Positions 43,318 through 50,841 of a stretch of DNA of 64,000 nt are shown here, piece by piece. The DNA comes from Streptomyces spinosus. GTDB lineage: Bacteria; Actinomycetota; Actinomycetes; Streptomycetales; Streptomycetaceae. A program made the position numbers and the translations under genes. The notes under the pieces are model-generated. The model saw only the letters and a program-made list of their open reading frames with translations, was not told where the DNA came from and searched no databases. Location: the NCBI RefSeq assembly GCF_020400655.1, contig NZ_JAINRC010000030.1, positions 19,935-83,934 of the forward strand. Direction: 5' to 3'. The first letter of the stretch is position 1; the number at the start of each line of letters is the position of its first letter.

Positions 43318-43440
43318 TCGCAGAAGCTCCCCGACGCCAAGGTGATCCGCTACGGCGCAGCCGGTCACCGCTTCCTGTTCCAGCAGCCGGATGACTCCGC
43401 CCACGAGGCCATCCGGTTCCCCTCCACCTGGTCTCCCGCG
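43318..43440 (+). pseudogene. Alpha/beta hydrolase, C-terminal remnant
   Basis: About 40 codons read KLPDAKVIRYGAAGHRFLFQ then QPDDSAHEAIRF. This contains the catalytic-His strand (GAAGHRF) of an alpha/beta hydrolase. No upstream part is present. The rest of 43125-43927 holds no supported gene. Confidence 0.45.
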
Positions 43441-43927
43441 CGGCTGCGTCAGCCACTACCGGTCACCTCACGACGCCGGCGTACGTTGGAAGCGAGCCAG
43501 GCCGGCGAGACGGCGAGGACAGCCGTCCCGGTGCCGGGCGTCCTTGTCGTCCCACCGTGCCCAGCACACGCGGTGCTGACCGGCCGCCCCAGCCGCAGTC
43601 GAAGAACCCCCTGGTCCGCGACGCCCGGCGCCTGCGCACGGTCGACGCGCCCGCGAACACGGCCGCGCTGACTGCGGCGGCCCCGCCGAGGCCGGGCGGG
43701 CGGTCTGCCGGCCGAGGCCGTCCGCCGGGCCTCGGCCCACAGGCGCAACCGGCGGAATCGCGGTGTTGGTCCTCGTCGCCGAGGAACACCCGGCGTTCCG
43801 CCCCGCATCGCGTGGATGCCGTCCTGCCCTGGGGCACGCCGCCGCCGGTGGACGTGCCCGGGAGGACCCTGGTGCGCGAGCCGTGAACGCGGACATATCC
43901 GGCCGTCGCCGTCGGGGCGGAACATAC

Positions 43928-44005
43928 TCAGGCGTGCTCGGCACCGATCAGCTCCGCGGCCCGCTCGGCCACCGCGAGCACCGTCGGGTTGGGGTTGATC
44001 ACAGC
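43928..44005 (-). pseudogene. GMC oxidoreductase, extreme C-terminal remnant
   Basis: About 25 codons read INPNPTVLAVAERAAELIGA and a stop. This matches the last FAD-binding helix (VxPxPTxxxxALAERAA) of GMC oxidoreductases. Everything before it is lost. Confidence 0.45.
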
Positions 44006-44193
44006 AGGACAGGCTCGCGCAACAGGAACGGCAGCGCCAGGAGGAGGAACGCACTGCCGCCGAGGACCGGCAGAGGAGGCCGCCGAGCGAGCAGTACCCG
44101 CCGATGGTCGAGCACAATCCGCCGCCGCCCGCGAAGAGGACGTGGTGGCAGCCCTGGTGACGCAGGACATGACCCCCGGCGCACCCAGCCGCC

Positions 44194-44307
44194 GCGCTGG
44201 AGTGGATCCAGCACAACGTGCACTGGGACCGGCCCGGGAAGAAGCCCGCGCGCGAGTGCAACCAGACCGACCGCTGGTGGCGCAGCTACTGCTCGATGTC
44301 GGCGTGA
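44194..44307 (+). pseudogene. Unidentified C-terminal protein fragment
   Basis: The frame reads ALEWIQHNVHWDRPGKKPAR then ECNQTDRWWRSYC to a stop. The composition is clearly protein-like, but I cannot place the family. Its end overlaps the next gene's end by 22 bases. With the GMC remnant it again forms a pair of outward-facing C-terminal ends. Confidence 0.35.
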
Positions 44308-44682
44308 ACCCCGCGCCGCCGCAGCCGGATTGCGAGGAACTCCATCTCCGTCAAGGTCCCCACCAGGCCGTCGTGGCTCAGCTCCCGAGCCAGCTCACGA
44401 GCGCGTGACAACGAGGCCGCCGAGATCTCCCGGAGAACCTTCAAGGCCGGGACGAGATGGGGATCTGGACCGACCAGCCGGAGCCTGACGGGGCCGTGCG
44501 CTGCGAGCAGGGCCCCCCGGACATCATCAGGCGCTGGTCCCCGACGAGCGTGTTCGCACATGTACGTGCCGCACGATCCGCAAGAGAACTCCGAGTCCCA
44601 CCACAACTCATCGTGAAGGAGGAACTGGTTCACCTGTCGCACCGCTGTGCTGCCACACGCGCATCGCGATGTGATCTTCGCT
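44286..44682 (-). pseudogene. Zinc-ribbon protein with L7/L12-like C-terminus, start lost to an IS110 remnant
   Basis: The frame has SEFSCGSCGTYMCEH, a zinc-binding Cys cluster with an earlier CACGS pair. The end resembles the ribosomal L7/L12 C-terminal fold: VPALKVLREISAASLSRARE then a long helix ending LRRRGVHADI. That fold also occurs in stand-alone Streptomyces proteins. Upstream of about 44682 the sequence is an antisense IS110 transposase remnant, so the original start is gone. GTG codons at 44642 and 44633 could give a shortened product, so it may still be expressed. Confidence 0.55.
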
Positions 44683-44684
44683 GT

Positions 44685-44850
44685 CTGACCGCGTTCGCCG
44701 CCCTGCACGATCCCGCCTCCCGCACCTACTACGACAAGTGCCGGAGGCCCGCGGAAACACCCACACAGGCTCGTCTCCGTCTCGTCCGCCACCGCATCAG
44801 CGTCCTGTTCGCCATGCTCCGCGACGGCGCCTTCTACGAATCCCGGCCTT
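44685..44850 (+). mobile_element. IS110-family transposase, C-terminal remnant
   Basis: The frame reads FAALHDPASRTYYDKCRR and then RHRISVLFAMLRDGAFYE. This is the C-terminal end of IS110 (DEDD) transposases, a region next to their catalytic serine domain. It abuts the truncated zinc-ribbon gene and overlaps the end of the next leftward gene. Confidence 0.7.
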
Positions 44851-45349
44851 CAGCGGCGGTCAGTTGGACTCCGAGGGGATCCGCCAGCAGCACCACGCGA
44901 TCGGCCCCGGGGTCGTACCCGAGCACCGGGTTCCCCCGGTCGCCTTCTCCGGTCATCAGCACAGGCCTGCCCAGCCGACGCCCGATCGTGCCGAGCAGAC
45001 CGCACAGGACGTCCACACCTTCTTGGCCCTGCAACTCCCGGAGATCGACATCGAAGTCGATCTCCCCGGCCGACATCGGCCAGAAGTTCACCTGCACATC
45101 CGCGACACGCCAGACCTTCAGCAGGGTTGAGACCGCGTCAGTGGGCCGTGACAGCACCTCCCGCGCCGAGGGCAAAGACATGCGAACGCAGCCTTCCGAG
45201 TACTCCCACGTCCACCCGTTCGACCCGGCCAGGTCGAACACCGCCTGCCAGTCATCGACCGAGGTGTCGGTCACGGACACATCAGGCAGAGCACCCAACA
45301 GGTCAGGGTCGAAGAAGTTCCTGACGTCGTCCCACAGCAGATCCGGCAT
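44834..45349 (-). CDS. Hypothetical protein, acidic
   Basis: The 171-residue soluble acidic protein begins MPDLLWDDVRNFFDPDLLG. It alternates short helices and strands (e.g. VQVNFWPMSAGEIDFDVDL, then GRPVLMTGEGDRGNPVLGYD). Its style matches small Streptomyces proteins of immunity or SMI1/KNR4-neighbour type, but I cannot assign a family. The ATG at 45349 has a weak ribosome site. The 3' end runs 17 bases into the IS110 remnant, so its last residues may be recent. Confidence 0.6.
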   Translation of the reverse strand: MPDLLWDDVRNFFDPDLLGALPDVSVTDTSVDDWQAVFDLAGSNGWTWEYSEGCVRMSLPSAREVLSRPTDAVSTLLKVWRVADVQVNFWPMSAGEIDFDVDLRELQGQEGVDVLCGLLGTIGRRLGRPVLMTGEGDRGNPVLGYDPGADRVVLLADPLGVQLTAAEGRDS

Positions 45350-45389
45350 GTCGCCATGCTGCCCGCCGGCCCGACCAGACGCAGCTCGA

Positions 45390-45540
45390 TTACTGGACGA
45401 ACCACATAGAGGCACCCCCCATGTTCCACCCCCGTGGCAGTTCCGCGCCGCAGAAGACGCAGAAGAAGCCCTCCTCCCACACGATGCCGAGTTCCCGGCA
45501 GAAGCGGCAGCGGGCGGCACCTGTCTCCGCACTCCCGTGG
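45390..45540 (-). pseudogene. Small zinc-ribbon protein or fragment
   Basis: The frame contains RCRFCRELGIVWEEGFFCVF and CGAELPRGWN, a CxxC-CxxC zinc ribbon. Only a TTG upstream could start it and there is no ribosome site. It may be a broken gene or a very small protein. Confidence 0.35.
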
Positions 45541-45623
45541 CCGGTTGAGAGAGAGCAGCCCCTTGATGTGCGCGCGGTGTCGACCAACGCTTAATGACTT
45601 GACCCGGTCCGTACGGTGTTCGA

Positions 45624-46409
45624 GTGAAGGACACTCTGATCAACGAACTCCGCACCGCGTATGACACCCAACTCCGTGGTGTCACCCCGCCTGGCGGCAG
45701 CGCCCGCGTCGAGCAGGACGGCCCGTTGACCCGTGTCGTCGGTTGGCACCGCGGCTTCGTCACGGGCCCACGAGACCTCGGCGTGTGCGGGGAAGAACTC
45801 GACACGCTCATAGCGCGGCAGCGTGACTTCTACGCTGCTCGTGGTGAGGCGGTCGAATGGAAGACTCGCGCCCACGATCTCCCCGCCGACCTCACCGATC
45901 GGCTCACCGCGGCCGGCTTCGTGGCCGAGGACAGCGAGACCGTGCTCATCGGCCGGTCCGCAGACCTTGCCGCCGACCCCGTCCTGCCCGACGGCGTGAC
46001 CCTCCGCCGTGTCACCGCCCGTTCGGACCTCCAACGCGTCGCCGCTATGGAGAGCACCGTCTGGGGCGAGGACTGGAGCTGGCTGGCCGACGACCTGGCT
46101 GCCCGGATCGAGAGCGCCCCGGAGAACACCATCGTCCTCGTCGCCGAGGCAGGCACCGAAGTCGTCTGCGCCGCCTGGCTGGTGTTCAAGGACGGCGCCG
46201 ACTTCGGCGGCCTCTGGGGCGGCTCAACGCTGGAGGAATGGCGCGGACAGGGCATCTACCGGGCCATGGTCGCCCACCGCGCCCAGCTCGCTGCTGCCCG
46301 CGACGTCCCCTACGTGTACGTCGATGCCTCGGCCGACAGCGCCCCGATCCTCACTCGGCTTGGCCTCCACGCGGTCACCACGACGACGCCGTATGTCTGG
46401 TCGCCGTGA
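45624..46409 (+). CDS. GNAT-family N-acetyltransferase
   Basis: The 261-residue product has a C-terminal GNAT domain (about 115-255), with acetyl-CoA loop STLEEWRGQGIYRAMVAHRA near 205 and VYVDASADSAPILTRLGLHA near 230. The N-terminal half resembles the helper half of two-domain GNATs, with GWHRGFVTGPRDLG near 42. The GTG start at 45624 is the first codon of good protein character. Substrate unknown. The 3' end adjoins an IS21 remnant. Confidence 0.82.
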   Translation: MKDTLINELRTAYDTQLRGVTPPGGSARVEQDGPLTRVVGWHRGFVTGPRDLGVCGEELDTLIARQRDFYAARGEAVEWKTRAHDLPADLTDRLTAAGFVAEDSETVLIGRSADLAADPVLPDGVTLRRVTARSDLQRVAAMESTVWGEDWSWLADDLAARIESAPENTIVLVAEAGTEVVCAAWLVFKDGADFGGLWGGSTLEEWRGQGIYRAMVAHRAQLAAARDVPYVYVDASADSAPILTRLGLHAVTTTTPYVWSP

Positions 46410-46414
46410 GCTGA

Positions 46415-46606
46415 GCCGGCCTTCGCCGGCTCCTCGGCTCGGGCTCGGGTGCTGACGAGGCGGTGGGAGTCGGTGCCGGTCTCGATGATGGTGCCGTTGA
46501 AGGCCAGGCGGTCGACGATGGCTGCGCAGAGGCGAGGGTCGGTGAAGGTCTTGGTGCAGGCGCCGAAGGACTCGTTGGACGTGGTGGCGACGCTGTTCTT
46601 CTCCTT
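46415..46606 (-). mobile_element. IS21-type IstB ATPase, C-terminal remnant
   Basis: The frame reads SVATTSNESFGACTKTFTDP then RLCAAIVDRLAFNGTIIETG and DSHRLVSTR. This is the end of the IstB helper ATPase of IS21 elements. The ATP-binding part and IstA are absent. Confidence 0.7.
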
Positions 46607-47270
46607 GGCCGACGGCGCTCCTCGGGTGAGCGGCAGACACCTCACCGTCTCCCCGGCAATGGCGCGGTGCCATCTCGTGCCGAGGCGGAGCCCCGGTCCC
46701 GTCCGCCCCAGGCGCCGTCCGGGCCGGGGCGGCGGATGGCGTTGCATGCGGTGATCGCCCCCTGCGGCGAGCACCACACCCGCATACGCGTCGGTCTGTC
46801 CCCGGGAAAGCCGGGGCGGACGATGCGCCATGGGCGAGGCCCGCGGCGCACCCGTGACCAGGGCCGACGAGACGATCGCGTCACCTAGACCACCGCGCCG
46901 GAAGCCTGTGCGTGGCTGCTCTCAGTCCCCATGAGCGCTCTCCAACCTCCTCCCGCAGGCGGCACGCCCGGAGGAACCGGGGAACGGGCCGAGCCCGACA
47001 CACCCGCGGCCACCGCGGCACCGACGCACACCACGCACACCACGCACACGACGCCCCGACGTCCTGCCCCGGGCTGCGGGGCAGGGCCACGGCCGGACCG
47101 TCATGCCCCGGCGAGCCGCCGGGGCAGACGCCGACCGTGGCACGTTCCATCGACTTGTCGCACGCGCGGCTGCCGACGGGTGCCACCGCCGCGCTCGTCG
47201 GCTCCCGCGAGCCCTGTGGCCGAACACGTCATCCCCTGCGTGAGGTGTGAAGGGCGCCCCCGGCGGCTGC
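46607..47270. other. Gene-poor region with a short tandem repeat
   Basis: No gene is supported. Near 47022-47052 the sequence repeats a CACGCACAC-type unit three times. The right end approaches the terminator of the ABC importer operon. Confidence 0.5.
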
Positions 47271-47296
47271 CCGCCCGCTACCGCTCCCGCGGGCGG
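47271..47296 (-). terminator. Candidate terminator of the ABC importer operon
   Basis: CCGCCCGC pairs with GCGGGCGG around a 10-base loop, about 58 bases beyond the stop of the last permease gene on the minus strand. Confidence 0.45.
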
Positions 47297-47353
47297 ACGG
47301 ACATGATGACGGCGAGGCGTTGCGGGCGGCAGCCGGGATCTGCTCTGCCGAGG

Positions 47354-48196
47354 TCACTTGGTCGCGCCCTGCGCGAAGCCGTTGTAGATGTAGCGCTGGA
47401 GGAAGAGGAAGACGACGAGCGTCGGGGCGATCACGAGGATCGTGCCGGCCGAGATGTCCTCCCAGTGCGCGCCGAAGGGGCCCTTGAAGCGGAAGAGGGC
47501 GGTGGAGATGGTTCCCAGGTCCTCCGACGGCATGTACAGGAAGGGGATGTAGAAGTCGTTGTACACGGTGATCCCCTTGATGATCACGACCGTGGCGATC
47601 GCCGGTTTGAGCAGCGGCAGGATGATCTTCCAGTAGATGGTGAGGGAGTTCGCCCCGTCCAGGCGTGCGGCCTCGTCCAGGGAGACGGGGATGCCGCGGA
47701 TGAACTGCAGGAAGATGTAGATCGAGACGATGTCCGTGCCCATGTAGAGCAGGATCGGCGCCCAGAGGCTGTTGAACAGGCCGAAGCTGTTGACCACTTG
47801 GAAGGTCGCGACCTGGGTGGTCACGCCGGGCACCAAGGTGGCGATCAGGAAGAGCGCCATGACCGGCTTCTTCGCGCGGAAGTCGAAGCGGTCGATGGCG
47901 TACGCGGTCATCGACCCGATGATCACGGTGCCGGTGATCGAGAACAGCAGGATGACCGTGGTGTTGAAGAAGGCGGACAGCATCTTGCCGTCGGTGAACG
48001 CCGTCACGTAGTTGTCGAGGTTCAGCCAGTCGTCCGGCAGGGACAGCGGGCCGCCGTCGGTGACTTCCCCGGAGGTCTTGAGGGAGGTGAGGAAGACGAC
48101 GACGAGCGGGACGAGGACGACCAGTGACGCGACGATCAGCGACAGATAGGTCAGGGCCGGTGCGAGGCGGCGCCGGGTGGGCAGCGGCGTGGTCAT
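47354..48196 (-). CDS. Sugar ABC transporter permease (MalG/CebG type)
   Basis: This 280-residue inner-membrane protein has six predicted helices. It has the binding-protein-dependent permease loop EAARLDGANSLTIYWKIILP near 175 (EAA-x3-G), which contacts the ATPase. It forms the channel with the upstream permease. Its ATG (48196) overlaps the previous stop in ATGA, so the two are translationally coupled. It is the last gene of a three-gene importer operon that lacks its own ATPase, as is usual in Streptomyces, where the shared MsiK serves many sugar importers. Context points to manno-oligosaccharides. Confidence 0.9.
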   Translation of the reverse strand: MTTPLPTRRRLAPALTYLSLIVASLVVLVPLVVVFLTSLKTSGEVTDGGPLSLPDDWLNLDNYVTAFTDGKMLSAFFNTTVILLFSITGTVIIGSMTAYAIDRFDFRAKKPVMALFLIATLVPGVTTQVATFQVVNSFGLFNSLWAPILLYMGTDIVSIYIFLQFIRGIPVSLDEAARLDGANSLTIYWKIILPLLKPAIATVVIIKGITVYNDFYIPFLYMPSEDLGTISTALFRFKGPFGAHWEDISAGTILVIAPTLVVFLFLQRYIYNGFAQGATK

Positions 48197-49149
48197 ACGA
48201 GGTCCACCTTCTCGTCGGGCACGAGGCGGCGCTGGATCCAGGTGATCAGCAGGATGATCAGGAGCAGGACGACGGCGGCGGCCGAGGCCAGGCCGGTCTT
48301 GTTGAACTGGAAGGCGAGTTTGACCGTCTGGATGACGAACGTCGTGGTGCCGGTCGCGCCGCCGGTCATGATGTAGGGGATCTCGAAGACCGACAGGGAC
48401 CCGGAGATCGCCAGGATGACGCTCAGGCTGACCACCGGGCGGATGCTCGGGGCGATGATGTGCCGGAACTGCTGCAGGCGTGTGGCTCCGTCCAGCTGTG
48501 CCGCCTCGTACAGTTCACCGGGGATCGACTGGATGGCGCCCAGGAACAGGACGAAGTTCAGCCCGGTGAAGCGCCAGACGGACACTCCCGCGAGGGAGGT
48601 GTTGGCGGACCGAGGATCGCCCAGCCAGGCGTGGTCGGAGCCGGCGCCGAACCAGGACAGCACCGAGTCGAGCGTGCCGCCGTCCTGGAAGAAGTACAGG
48701 AAGACGAAGCCGATGGCCACGCCGTTGATCAGGTAGGGGAAGAACAGGATCCCCTTGAAGAGGTTGCGGAACCGCAGGTCGAAGCTGAGCACGGTCGCGA
48801 AGTAGAGGGCGATCGCTATCTGCACCGCCGAGGCGGCGAGGTAGTAGAAGCTGACGAAGAACACCCGGAACAGCTCGGGGCGGGTGAAGATCTGTTCGTA
48901 GTTGTCGAGGCCCGTGAAGCGGCGGTCCGGGCTGACACCGTCCCAGTCGGTGAAGCTGTAGTAGATCATGTTCCCGACCGGCACGTAGGTGAACGTGATC
49001 AGCAGGGCCAGGGGGACGGCCAGGAAGAGCCATGGGGTGAGCCGGCGCAACAGGCTCCCGTCCCGGTGTCCGCCGCCCGGGACGGGCGTGCGGGCTGGGG
49101 CGACGCTGCGTGGCACCTTGGCAGGTGCCGTATGGGTCGTATCGGTCAT
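48193..49149 (-). CDS. Sugar ABC transporter permease (MalF/CebF type)
   Basis: The 318-residue protein has six helices and the EAA loop YEAAQLDGATRLQQFRHIIA near 220. The cytoplasmic N-terminus is Pro/Arg-rich. The ATG at 49149 was chosen because AAGG precedes it, and the residues before it in the frame do not resemble permeases. It is the second gene of the operon, 104 bases after the binding-protein gene, and overlaps the third gene by 4 bases. It works with the MalG-type permease to import an oligosaccharide. Confidence 0.9.
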   Translation of the reverse strand: MTDTTHTAPAKVPRSVAPARTPVPGGGHRDGSLLRRLTPWLFLAVPLALLITFTYVPVGNMIYYSFTDWDGVSPDRRFTGLDNYEQIFTRPELFRVFFVSFYYLAASAVQIAIALYFATVLSFDLRFRNLFKGILFFPYLINGVAIGFVFLYFFQDGGTLDSVLSWFGAGSDHAWLGDPRSANTSLAGVSVWRFTGLNFVLFLGAIQSIPGELYEAAQLDGATRLQQFRHIIAPSIRPVVSLSVILAISGSLSVFEIPYIMTGGATGTTTFVIQTVKLAFQFNKTGLASAAAVVLLLIILLITWIQRRLVPDEKVDLV

Positions 49150-49253
49150 ACCGGACCTTTCGTCTTCGCGGATACGCACCGGCCGCCGGGTCCCGTCCTG
49201 CGTGGACGGGGCCGCGGTCGTGGTCGGCGAGGGTGGGGGAAGGGGTGCGCCGG

Positions 49254-50573
49254 TCAGGAGCCGGCGGTCCCGGCTGCCTCGTCCCACCGCTTGTTCAGGT
49301 CCGCGAAGTAGCCGTCCAGGCTGCCCTTCTGGGCGCCGCGGGCGAGGTCGATCAACTTCTGGCGGTAGTCGGGCTTGTTCAGACCGATCTCGGCGGCGTT
49401 GTCGATCGTGTTGACCTCGCCGGTCCTGGTCTCCGACCGCTCCACGAAGCTGACATCGTTGTCAGTGAAGTCCTTGAGGGTGCTCGGCATGGGAGCGGTC
49501 CTGGCGGCCGGTACGGCGCCCTCCTTGGCCGAGTAGCCGGACTTGTCGGTGAACCAGTCGATCCAGGCACGGGCGGCCGCCTTGTGCGAGGAGTGGATGT
49601 TCACCGCCTGCTGGTAGTCGGAGGCGAGGACGGCGCAGTACTTCCCGCCCTTCTGTACCGGAAAGGGCATGAAGCCGATGTCGGCCGGGTTCCTGCCCGC
49701 CTTCTTCGCCGCGTCCTGCATCTGGGTGATGGCCCACGAGCCGAGCTGCATGGTGGCGACCTCGCCCTGGGCGATCATGCCCTTGGACGCCTCCCAGTTG
49801 GTCGTGCTGGGGTCCTTCTCGGAGAGGCCTCCCTTGACGATGTCGTAGAGCAGGGAGTCGATCGTGTTCAGCTCGCCGCCCTTCTTCCAGGGGGACACCG
49901 CGCCGGCGAGCCGGTCACCGGCCTTGGCGTCGCAGGTGACGGAGCCGATGTTGTTGCTCCAGGCGGTCAGTGGCCAGCCGTCCTTGAAGTTCGTGTAGTA
50001 GGGCAGGGCGTCCGTCTTCGCCTTGACGGCCTGGAGGTCGGCGAGGAACTCCTGCGGGGTTGCGGGCCACTTGGTGACGCCGGCCTTCTTCCAGACGGCC
50101 TTGTTGTAGACGAAGCCGTTGGCGGTGCCGAACTGGGCGATGCCGTAGACCTTGCCGCCGACGTCGGTCTTGTCGCTGAAGCGGTATTTGGCGCTCAGTT
50201 CGGCGGTGGTGCCGAGCGGGGCGAAGAACTTCGGGTAGTCGTTCTTGGCGACGGAGGCCGGGATCATCAGGACGTCGCCGTAGTCGTCGGTGTTCATCCG
50301 GATCTTGACCTCGCCCTCGTAGTCCGTGAGGGCCTCGAACCTCACCTTGACCTTGGGATAGGTCTTGTTGAACTCGGCGGCGTACCGGGCCATGGTCCCG
50401 TTCTGCACGAGGTCGGTACGGGCGGTCAGCACCTTGATCGTGCCTGACGCGTCGGCCGGGTCGGCGGGTGCCTTGGCGATCTCGCCGGAGGCCGTGCCCC
50501 CGCCCCCGCATCCGGCGGCGCTCAGTATCGCGGTCGCCACGAGCGCTCCCGTGAATGTCCTCTTCGTTGTCAT
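49254..50573 (-). CDS. Sugar ABC transporter substrate-binding lipoprotein
   Basis: The 439-residue precursor starts with a lipoprotein signal and lipobox SAAGCGGGG (Cys near 22), so it is anchored outside the membrane. The rest is a two-lobed extracellular solute-binding protein of family 1 (TIKVLTARTDLVQNGTMARY at the start, GFVYNKAVWKKAGVTKWP near 160, VPAARTAPMP near 355). The ATG at 50573 follows GGAG. It is the first gene of the importer operon. The promoter directly upstream has the mannan-regulon operator across its -35 box. The substrate is probably a manno-oligosaccharide, inferred from the neighbouring mannosidase and mannanase. Confidence 0.92.
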   Translation of the reverse strand: MTTKRTFTGALVATAILSAAGCGGGGTASGEIAKAPADPADASGTIKVLTARTDLVQNGTMARYAAEFNKTYPKVKVRFEALTDYEGEVKIRMNTDDYGDVLMIPASVAKNDYPKFFAPLGTTAELSAKYRFSDKTDVGGKVYGIAQFGTANGFVYNKAVWKKAGVTKWPATPQEFLADLQAVKAKTDALPYYTNFKDGWPLTAWSNNIGSVTCDAKAGDRLAGAVSPWKKGGELNTIDSLLYDIVKGGLSEKDPSTTNWEASKGMIAQGEVATMQLGSWAITQMQDAAKKAGRNPADIGFMPFPVQKGGKYCAVLASDYQQAVNIHSSHKAAARAWIDWFTDKSGYSAKEGAVPAARTAPMPSTLKDFTDNDVSFVERSETRTGEVNTIDNAAEIGLNKPDYRQKLIDLARGAQKGSLDGYFADLNKRWDEAAGTAGS

Positions 50574-50624
50574 GTGCCCAGCTCCTTCAGCATCGCGGCT
50601 CAGCTCTGCGGGTGGGATGTCGGC

Positions 50625-50653
50625 ACTATGTCAGCCGGCAGTTAACCGGTAAA
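50625..50653 (-). promoter_or_regulatory. Importer promoter with ACCGGT operator
   Basis: On the minus strand -35 is TTTACC (50653-50648), the spacer is 17 bases and -10 is CATAGT (50630-50625), giving a leader of about 45 bases. The operator TTTACCGGTTAA (50642-50653, 5 of 6 symmetric pairs) covers the -35 box. It resembles LacI-family sites at the mannosidase and mannanase promoters. Confidence 0.65.
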
Positions 50654-50749
50654 GCTCAGATTTCCTGGGTGATGCTCAATCGTTACCATCGCATCCGCTG
50701 CGCTGGCTCCACGTGCTGTTTTCCGGTGCCTTGCCTACGGCTACGTAGG

Positions 50750-50791
50750 TAGACCGGTTTATGGACATGGTCCTGATCAGCGGGTTAGGTT
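50750..50791 (+). promoter_or_regulatory. Beta-mannosidase-lacI promoter with ACCGGT operator
   Basis: The operator TAGACCGGTTTA (50750-50761) directly abuts a possible -35 TGGACA (50762-50767). An 18-base spacer and -10 TAGGTT (50786-50791) follow. The site is the same type as that over the divergent importer promoter, 97 bases away, so a looping repressor is possible. Confidence 0.6.
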
Positions 50792-50841
50792 GTCCGCCGT
50801 TGTCCGTCGACCGGTCCGCGTCAGGCGATTGGAGCCGCACT

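Noticed and set aside
44457..45548. 363-codon rightward frame
   Set aside because: Apart from the IS110 remnant at 44685-44850 it is the shadow of the leftward genes.
28700..46606. Intact insertion sequences
   Set aside because: All four transposase matches are C-terminal scraps without inverted repeats or target duplications.
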